DNA of 10,755 nt from assembly GCA_946481225.1 (NCBI GenBank), contig CAMLNJ010000057.1, forward strand, positions 1-10,755, given 5' to 3'. Source of the stretch: an uncultured Verrucomicrobiota bacterium (GTDB lineage Bacteria; Verrucomicrobiota; Verrucomicrobiae; Opitutales; Opitutaceae). A program made the position numbers and the translations under genes. Of this stretch, positions 1 to 4,879 are shown one piece after another (the stretch's first letter is position 1; each line of letters starts with the position of its first letter). Below the pieces are notes generated by a model. That model was not told where the DNA came from. It saw nothing but the letters and a program-made list of their open reading frames with translations, and did not search any database.

Positions 1-1516
1 GGCGAATCTCGAAGACCTGGCAGGCGTCGGCCCGTTCGGGCCGATAGAGCACGTCGAGCAGCCATTCCGCGGGCGCGAGCGTGCGGCCGTCGGCGTCGCG
101 GACGCGTTGGCGGCCCTGGAGGGCGAGGAGCGTGCCGCGCGCGACGGTGTCGAGGGGTTTCAGGCGGCCGTTGACGAGCGTGGGTTGGCGGGCGAAGCCG
201 GCGATGTCGAAGCCCTCGGGCGAAAGCGGGGCGGGGGAGCGCAGCGACCAGGCGACCGCGACGAAGGCCAGGCCGAGAACGAGGCGCGGGAAAAGGGTTT
301 CCCTCGCGGGCGGCGGAGCGGGGATCGCGGGGGAGGGCGTGCCGGGGATCGTGGCGGTGGTGCTTGGCCGCGTGCCGCGGCGGCGGGCGAAGGCGGCGAG
401 GCGAAGGGCGAAATCGACGAGGAGGCCGAGGCCCATCAGCGCGCAGGAGACGTAGGGCAGCATCCAGGAGGGGTTGCGCACCACTTGGAGGACGGTGGTG
501 CGGTCGTTGTTGGCGAAGCCCGCCTGATAGAACGCGAGGCCGTCGTGGCGCAGCGGGTTGTTCATCGAGATGAGCACCTCGCGGTCTTCGCGGCCGTCGT
601 CGGAGCGGAGGCGCACGAGGCTGGAGAAGTTGCGCGGGATCTCTGTCCCCGGATAGCGGTCGTGGTTGAAGGCGAGCAGGGTGAGGGTGAAGGGCCGGTA
701 GAGGCGTCGGCTGCGCAAGCCGATGGTCCAGGTGCGCCCGGCGTGTTCGAAGCGTTGCGACGCCGTGAGCGCCTCCGACACGAGGAAGGTGCCCAGCGAG
801 CCCCCGGGGCCGCGGAGCTCGACGAAGGCGGAGGGCGTGTCGGTTTCCCCGTCTTTGGCGGCGCGCGGAAGCGGTGTCGCGTCGAGCGAGAGGCCGGCGC
901 CGGTGGTCGCGAGCGTGGGGCCCGCGCCCGTCGCGGGGCGGGAGAGGAGGCGCGAGTTGGGATAGTAGGCCTTCGGCTCGATGAGGAAGGGCAGGGTGGG
1001 GTGTTGCACCGGCGTCCGCCGGACGAGCAGCGCCGTCGGGACCACGACCACCTCGTCGTGGTCGGGCGAGCTGGTGTCGATGATGGCCAGCTCGTGTTCG
1101 CGGAAGCTTTCGGCGTAGGCCTTGGTTTCGCCGGTATCGATGCGCATGTGGTAGTCCTCCTGCCAGAGGCCGCCGAGCAGCTCGCCGATCAGCAGGAGGA
1201 TGAGCCCGAAATGGGTGAGGAAGAGCCCGGACTTGGCCCAGGTGATCCGAAAGCGGTAGATGTGCGCGACGACGAGGTTGAGCAGGAGCAGCCCGCCGAG
1301 GAGATAGCCGCCGGGGAAAACCGGCAGCATGAAGCCGCCCGTGTTTTGATAGACGACAAAGGAGTGGAACCACTTCTTCTGCACGCCCCACACGCCGAGC
1401 GAGGTTTGGTCGAGGGTGGCGACGAAAACGAGCAGGACGGAGAGGGCGAGGAGCACCACTGTCAGGCGGAGCGACAAAAAGAAATCGCGGCAGGCGCGCG
1501 GCAGGGAGCGGATCAT
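1..1516 (-). CDS. resB: ResB-CcsA fusion-type cytochrome c biogenesis protein, 3' end outside the window
   Basis: System II cytochrome c maturation protein that moves haem across the membrane and attaches it to CxxCH apocytochromes. I translated the minus strand by hand: 505 codons are open from the ATG at 1514-1516 to the window edge with no stop. Residues about 16-34 and 68-86 are membrane helices, and a third at about 97-117 begins THFGLILLLIGE, the His-containing ResB helix. Residues about 118-345 form the periplasmic ResB domain, ending in the characteristic MNNPLRHDGLAFYQAGF stretch (318-334). A fourth helix (about 352-374) follows, then a Pro-rich linker and another helix (about 408-425). 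Residues 444-465 (QPTLVNGRLKPLDTVARGTL) resemble the segment that precedes the CcsA domain in ResB-CcsA fusions. The CcsA haem-handling domain itself (WWD motif) must lie off the left edge. It diverges from the multiheme cytochrome genes, whose products would be its clients. No Shine-Dalgarno precedes the ATG. Confidence 0.9.
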   Translation of the reverse strand, partial: MIRSLPRACRDFFLSLRLTVVLLALSVLLVFVATLDQTSLGVWGVQKKWFHSFVVYQNTGGFMLPVFPGGYLLGGLLLLNLVVAHIYRFRITWAKSGLFLTHFGLILLLIGELLGGLWQEDYHMRIDTGETKAYAESFREHELAIIDTSSPDHDEVVVVPTALLVRRTPVQHPTLPFLIEPKAYYPNSRLLSRPATGAGPTLATTGAGLSLDATPLPRAAKDGETDTPSAFVELRGPGGSLGTFLVSEALTASQRFEHAGRTWTIGLRSRRLYRPFTLTLLAFNHDRYPGTEIPRNFSSLVRLRSDDGREDREVLISMNNPLRHDGLAFYQAGFANNDRTTVLQVVRNPSWMLPYVSCALMGLGLLVDFALRLAAFARRRGTRPSTTATIPGTPSPAIPAPPPARETLFPRLVLGLAFVAVAWSLRSPAPLSPEGFDIAGFARQPTLVNGRLKPLDTVARGTLLALQGRQRVRDADGRTLAPAEWLLDVLYRPERADACQVFEIR

Positions 1517-1704
1517 GGGGCGGGGGCGGCGGGCTCGGCGGCGCGCACGGTTTTGAGGAAGTCGGCGCGTGGTAGGCGGGCGCCTCCCCGGGCTTCCCGG
1601 CGGCCGGTCAGCGCGAGTATCGCCGTGAGCAGCACCGGGACGACCTGGCTTGCGCCGGTGCTCTGGCCGGGGCGGGGCGGCGGCCGGGGGGAGGGCGGGG
1701 GCAT
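1513..1704 (-). CDS. possible 63-residue protein translationally coupled to the ResB-type gene
   Basis: A short ORF whose TGA stop overlaps the ATG of the downstream ResB-type gene (ATGA at 1513-1516), a usual sign of translational coupling. The product would have a Pro/Arg-rich N-terminus, one short hydrophobic stretch (residues about 20-33, QVVPVLLTAILALTG) and a C-terminal tail ending in AEPAAPAP. Third codon positions are strongly G/C (most codons end in C or G), as in the neighbouring genes. That favours coding but is weak evidence in such GC-rich DNA. The frame also stays open upstream to 1887, so the start is uncertain; 1704 is the ATG closest to the hydrophobic segment. I recognise no family. 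It could be a small membrane accessory of the cytochrome c assembly system or a spurious ORF. Confidence 0.35.
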   Translation of the reverse strand: MPPPSPRPPPRPGQSTGASQVVPVLLTAILALTGRREARGGARLPRADFLKTVRAAEPAAPAP

Positions 1705-2015
1705 CTTCGCAGGATAGCGATGACGCACCGCGTCGGCTGCGCGTTTTTTGCCCAACAGATCCCGTGGTCGAAAGGATGCGTGTTCCTCCCGGCGGGGGCC
1801 GTGGTTTTCACCCGAAGCGAGAGCAAGCGCCGCACAGGGCCGGGCAAGCGATGCGCGGACAGGCGCGCGAGAAGCTGCGAAGATCACGATGTCACGGCCA
1901 AGTGTGGGCCGCGACCACCCCGCCCGCCGCCTCCCCCGGAAAACCTACCCACGGCGACCCCCACCTCCACCCCCGTTTGGCGAGTCGCGCCCCGGAACCT
2001 CAACCCCTCCCTCCG
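1705..2015. promoter_or_regulatory. divergent intergenic region between cytochrome c assembly and conduit genes
   Basis: About 310 bases separate the leftward 63-codon ORF/ResB-type gene from the rightward cytochrome genes, so both transcription units must start here or very close by. I see no convincing sigma-70 promoter pair. The most A/T-rich patch is around 1740-1775 (a T run followed by TTGCCC), with only a poor -10 candidate 17 bases further on. The right half (about 1915-2015) becomes extremely C-rich and purine-poor on the + strand up to the cytochrome start. Plus-strand and minus-strand ORFs crossing this region have no recognisable product. Confidence 0.35.
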
Positions 2016-2342
2016 ATGAAGCCCTGCCTCCTGATCGTCTCCCTCGCTTTGAGCCTCTTACCTGTCCTGTCCGCGGCCCCGGTCGCTGAAAACTGGGAAA
2101 ACCACTGCGCCAAGTGCCACGGCGCGGATGGCAAGGGCGAGACCAAGGCCGGAAAGAAGCTCAAGGTGAAGGACTACACCGACGCCGAAGTGCAGGCGAA
2201 GATGACGGACGAGGAGATCCTCCGCATCATCGCCGAAGGCGTGCGTGAAAACGGCAAGGAGCGCATGAAGGCCTACAAGGAGGAGCTGACTCCGGAGGAG
2301 ACCCGCGAGCTGCTCGACTACATCCGCAAGTTCAAACGCTGA
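2016..2342 (+). CDS. periplasmic monoheme class I cytochrome c
   Basis: Small soluble electron carrier of the periplasm, 108 residues as a precursor. Residues 1-20 are a Sec signal peptide (MKPCLLIVSLALSLLPVLSA), with cleavage likely near Ala20/Ala21. The mature protein opens with one haem-attachment motif CAKCH (residues 31-35) followed by GADGKGET, the typical class I cytochrome c pattern. Met84 in ERMKAY is the best candidate for the distal axial ligand, and a C-terminal helix with LTPEETRELLDYIRKF closes the fold. The start is the ATG directly before the signal peptide; the frame is open further upstream but without recognisable protein. The mature chain is rich in Lys and Glu. It is first in the rightward conduit block, 102 bases before the multiheme quinol dehydrogenase. 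It may shuttle electrons between the inner-membrane and outer-membrane cytochromes, as MtoD is proposed to do in Fe(II) oxidisers. That role is inferred. Confidence 0.9.
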   Translation: MKPCLLIVSLALSLLPVLSAAPVAENWENHCAKCHGADGKGETKAGKKLKVKDYTDAEVQAKMTDEEILRIIAEGVRENGKERMKAYKEELTPEETRELLDYIRKFKR

Positions 2343-2444
2343 CCGAACGGAGCGCCGGCGCCCCCCGCACGCCGCGCGTTTTCGGAGCCCGTCCCATCCC
2401 GGGCGCCATAGCGGGGCGATCCATCTTCGCCACCTCACTCGCCC

Positions 2445-3938
2445 ATGAACCCCGACGCCGCGTCGCTCCCTGCCGGTTCAGCCAAGCGATCCTTGTTCAA
2501 CAATTGGATCAGCGCGATCGGCGCGGTCATCGCCGTCGGCGCGCTTTTCTCCTTCGCGTTCCTGGTGTGGATGGACTTCACGGAGGGGGACAACAACCCC
2601 TACCTCGGGATACTCACCTATCTCGTGGCGCCGGCTTTCCTCACGGCGGGGCTCGGTCTCGCGCTTTTCGGCGCCTGGGCGCAGCGTCGCTGGCAGATCA
2701 AGCACGCCGTCACGATGCCCGACAAGTGGCGCCTCGATTTCTCCGACCGCCGCCAACGCCGCGTCCTCGTGCTGTTCGGCGTCGGCGCGCTCGGATTCGT
2801 CCTGCTGAGCGCCTTTGGCAGCTATCAGACCTATCACTACGCCGAGTCCAACGCGTTCTGCGGCGAGGTCTGCCACGAGGCGATGGCGCCCGAGTTCGTC
2901 ACCTACAAGCGCGGCGCCCACGCGCGCGTCGACTGCGTCGAATGCCACGTCGGCTCCGGCGCGGAATGGTTCATCAAGGCGAAGATAAACGGGGCCCACC
3001 AGCTCGTCGCCTACGCCCTCGACAATTACCAGCGGCCGATCGAGACGCCCCTCGAGAACCTGCGGCCCGCGCAGGACACCTGCGAGAAGTGCCATTGGCC
3101 GGAGAAGTTCCACGGCAACATCGACGTCGAGTATTCCCATTTCCTTTCGGACAAAAAGAACACGCCCTACGGCATCCGGCTGCTGATGCGCGTCAACAAG
3201 GGGCACCCCGACGGCCCGCCCGGCGGCATCCACTGGCACGTCAGCTCCACCCACCGCGTCGAGTATTTCTCCCGGGACGAAAAGCGGATGGACATCCCGT
3301 GGATGCGCGTCGTCTCCGTCGCGGACGGATCGAGCACCGTGTATCGAACGGAGGACTACGCCGGGGATCCTCCGTCCGGGGCGGTCCGCGTGATGGACTG
3401 CATGGACTGCCACAACCGGCCCGCCCACGTCTTCCCGGCCGCCAACGACCTTGTGGAACGCTCCATGGCCGCCGGGCGCCTGAGCCTGGAGCTGCCGGGG
3501 ATCAAGCGGGTCGCCGTGCAGGCCCTCCTCCAGGAGGACATCGCCGGTTCCGGGGACGCGCCCGGGAAGATAGCCGCCTTCCTCTCCAAAAAGTATCCCG
3601 ATCATCCGGCGCTCGAGGCCACGATCGCCGAGGTCCGGCGCATTTTTGACGGCTCCATCTTCCCCGAGCGCAAGGCCGACCGGCGCGTCTATCCCGATCA
3701 CATCGGCCACAAGGACTGGCCCGGCTGTTTCCGCTGCCACGACGGACGCCACAAGTCCCCCGCGGGCGAGGCGGTGAAGGCCAACGACTGCACCTCCTGC
3801 CATATCATCTTGTCGCAGGGCCGCGGCCCGGATCTCCAGCTGCTCTCCGCCGAAGGCCAGGAGTTCAAGCACCCGGACGGCGAGCTGGACCCCGACCTCA
3901 CCTGCTCCGACTGCCACAATGGAGGCGTGCAAAAGTGA
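2445..3938 (+). CDS. seven-heme NapC/NirT-family inner-membrane cytochrome, ImcH-like
   Basis: Probable membrane-bound quinol:cytochrome oxidoreductase (or the reverse), 497 residues. Three hydrophobic helices lie at about 21-43, 55-78 and 106-126; the third acts as the NapC/NrfH-type anchor just before the haems. Haem motifs are CGEVCH (139-144, a CX3CH form), CVECH (164-168), CEKCH (213-217), CMDCH (319-323), CFRCH (428-432), CTSCH (449-453) and CSDCH (487-491). The first is followed by EAM (Met147), matching the NapC/NrfH region where haem 1 meets the quinol site. Length, three N-terminal helices and seven haems match my recollection of Geobacter ImcH (about 510 residues), needed for respiration to high-potential extracellular acceptors. 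It is flanked by a monoheme cytochrome and an MtrA-like/MtrB-like pair, so it is the natural quinone-linked partner of the conduit. No Shine-Dalgarno sequence is visible. Family assignment is firm; orthology to ImcH is an inference. Confidence 0.9.
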   Translation: MNPDAASLPAGSAKRSLFNNWISAIGAVIAVGALFSFAFLVWMDFTEGDNNPYLGILTYLVAPAFLTAGLGLALFGAWAQRRWQIKHAVTMPDKWRLDFSDRRQRRVLVLFGVGALGFVLLSAFGSYQTYHYAESNAFCGEVCHEAMAPEFVTYKRGAHARVDCVECHVGSGAEWFIKAKINGAHQLVAYALDNYQRPIETPLENLRPAQDTCEKCHWPEKFHGNIDVEYSHFLSDKKNTPYGIRLLMRVNKGHPDGPPGGIHWHVSSTHRVEYFSRDEKRMDIPWMRVVSVADGSSTVYRTEDYAGDPPSGAVRVMDCMDCHNRPAHVFPAANDLVERSMAAGRLSLELPGIKRVAVQALLQEDIAGSGDAPGKIAAFLSKKYPDHPALEATIAEVRRIFDGSIFPERKADRRVYPDHIGHKDWPGCFRCHDGRHKSPAGEAVKANDCTSCHIILSQGRGPDLQLLSAEGQEFKHPDGELDPDLTCSDCHNGGVQK

Positions 3939-4042
3939 AGACGCCGCCCGCCCTCGTCCGTCGCCCCCCGTTTTTGTCCTGAACCTCCATCAATCCATCG
4001 CGCGCCCCCGCCTCCGCCGTCCCAACAACCCCCGCCCCGGTC

Positions 4043-4858
4043 ATGCAATCCAAGTCCCGCTGGAACAAACCCTCGCTGCTCTTCTGCGGCATCGCCCTGT
4101 GGGGCGTCTTTCTCATCGGTTGCGTGAGCGTGAGCCGCACCGTGCTGGCCCCCCCGCACGTTCCCGGGGCCGACTTTGTCGGCTCCCAGGATTGCGCCCT
4201 CTGCCACACTCCCGAGAGCGATCACTTCAAGAGCGCCAGCCACGCCAGGCTGGCCCTCGCGGACCCCAAGCTCGGCGACACGGGTTGCGAGGCCTGCCAC
4301 GGCCCCGGCAGCATCCACTCCAAGGCCGGCGGCGGCCGCGACAACATCGTCAACCCCGGCCGCTCGCCCGAGTCGTGCCTCCAATGCCACCTCGACAAGC
4401 GCGGCGAGTTCCATCTTCCCCACGCCCACGGGGTCGGTCAGGGCAACGTGAGCTGCTCCGATTGCCATGAGCCCCATTCCGGGCCCGCGATCAAGGGCGG
4501 CACCTCGCTCGAGACCACGAACGAGACCTGCACAAAGTGCCACACCGCCCAGAAGGGGCCCTTCGTCTTCGAGCACGGCGGCGTCAAACTGGGCTGCACC
4601 ACCTGCCACAGCCCGCACGGTTCGGTGAACCAGAAGATGCTCGTCGCCCGCGACGCCAACCTCTGCCTCCAGTGCCACCTCACCCATCCCCCTGCGGGCA
4701 ACGCCGCCAGCCCCGGCCAGATCAGCGTCGGCAGCGGCACCGCGGTCAACCACCCCGGCGCCCTCCATAACGGCTTCGTCATGCGCGGCACCTGCTGGAG
4801 CGCCGGCTGCCATGAAGCCGTCCACGGCTCCAACGCCAGCAAGACCCTCCGCTACTAA
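4043..4858 (+). CDS. octaheme MtrA/DmsE-like outer-membrane-associated lipoprotein cytochrome c
   Basis: Multiheme cytochrome expected to sit in or against the outer-membrane barrel and carry electrons through it; 271 residues. The N-terminus has a lipoprotein signal: a hydrophobic run ending in the lipobox LIGC, with Cys27 as lipidated residue and Val28 at +2 (no inner-membrane retention Asp). Haem motifs: CALCH 51-55, CEACH 82-86, CLQCH 112-116, CSDCH 138-142, CTKCH 163-167, CTTCH 185-189, CLQCH 208-212 and a final CX4CH, CWSAGCH (251-257). Regular spacing of 20-30 residues, the CEACHGPG element and the end HGSNASKTLRY are typical of the MtrA/DmsE decaheme family. Eight haems is fewer than MtrA (ten) and equals Geobacter OmaB-type proteins. 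Its stop lies only 21 bases before the porin gene, consistent with co-expression and complex formation. Family assignment is strong; membrane placement rests on the lipobox. Confidence 0.9.
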   Translation: MQSKSRWNKPSLLFCGIALWGVFLIGCVSVSRTVLAPPHVPGADFVGSQDCALCHTPESDHFKSASHARLALADPKLGDTGCEACHGPGSIHSKAGGGRDNIVNPGRSPESCLQCHLDKRGEFHLPHAHGVGQGNVSCSDCHEPHSGPAIKGGTSLETTNETCTKCHTAQKGPFVFEHGGVKLGCTTCHSPHGSVNQKMLVARDANLCLQCHLTHPPAGNAASPGQISVGSGTAVNHPGALHNGFVMRGTCWSAGCHEAVHGSNASKTLRY

Positions 4859-4879
4859 CCCCCGACCCGGACCCCACTC

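Noticed and set aside
107..1717. Plus-strand open frame of 536 codons
   Set aside because: It is antisense to the ResB-CcsA-type gene, whose minus-strand translation carries clear family motifs. The plus frame gives only Gly/Glu/Ala/Arg-rich low-complexity sequence, as expected from GC-rich codon shadows.
1740..1780. Sigma-70 promoter TTGCCC with a 17-base spacer to AAAGGA
   Set aside because: The -10 box is a poor match to TATAAT and it lies about 240 bases from the cytochrome start; not enough to call.
1650..2015. N-terminal extension of the monoheme cytochrome frame to position 1650
   Set aside because: The upstream part is Arg/Pro/Gly-rich and would bury the clear Sec signal peptide that begins at the ATG at 2016.
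2352..2361. GCGCCGGCGC palindrome after the monoheme cytochrome gene as a terminator
   Set aside because: No T run follows and such GC palindromes are expected by chance at this base composition.
2478..3932. Minus-strand open frame of 484 codons opposite the seven-heme cytochrome
   Set aside because: Shadow of a gene with seven haem motifs on the plus strand; no domain, signal or motif in the antisense product.
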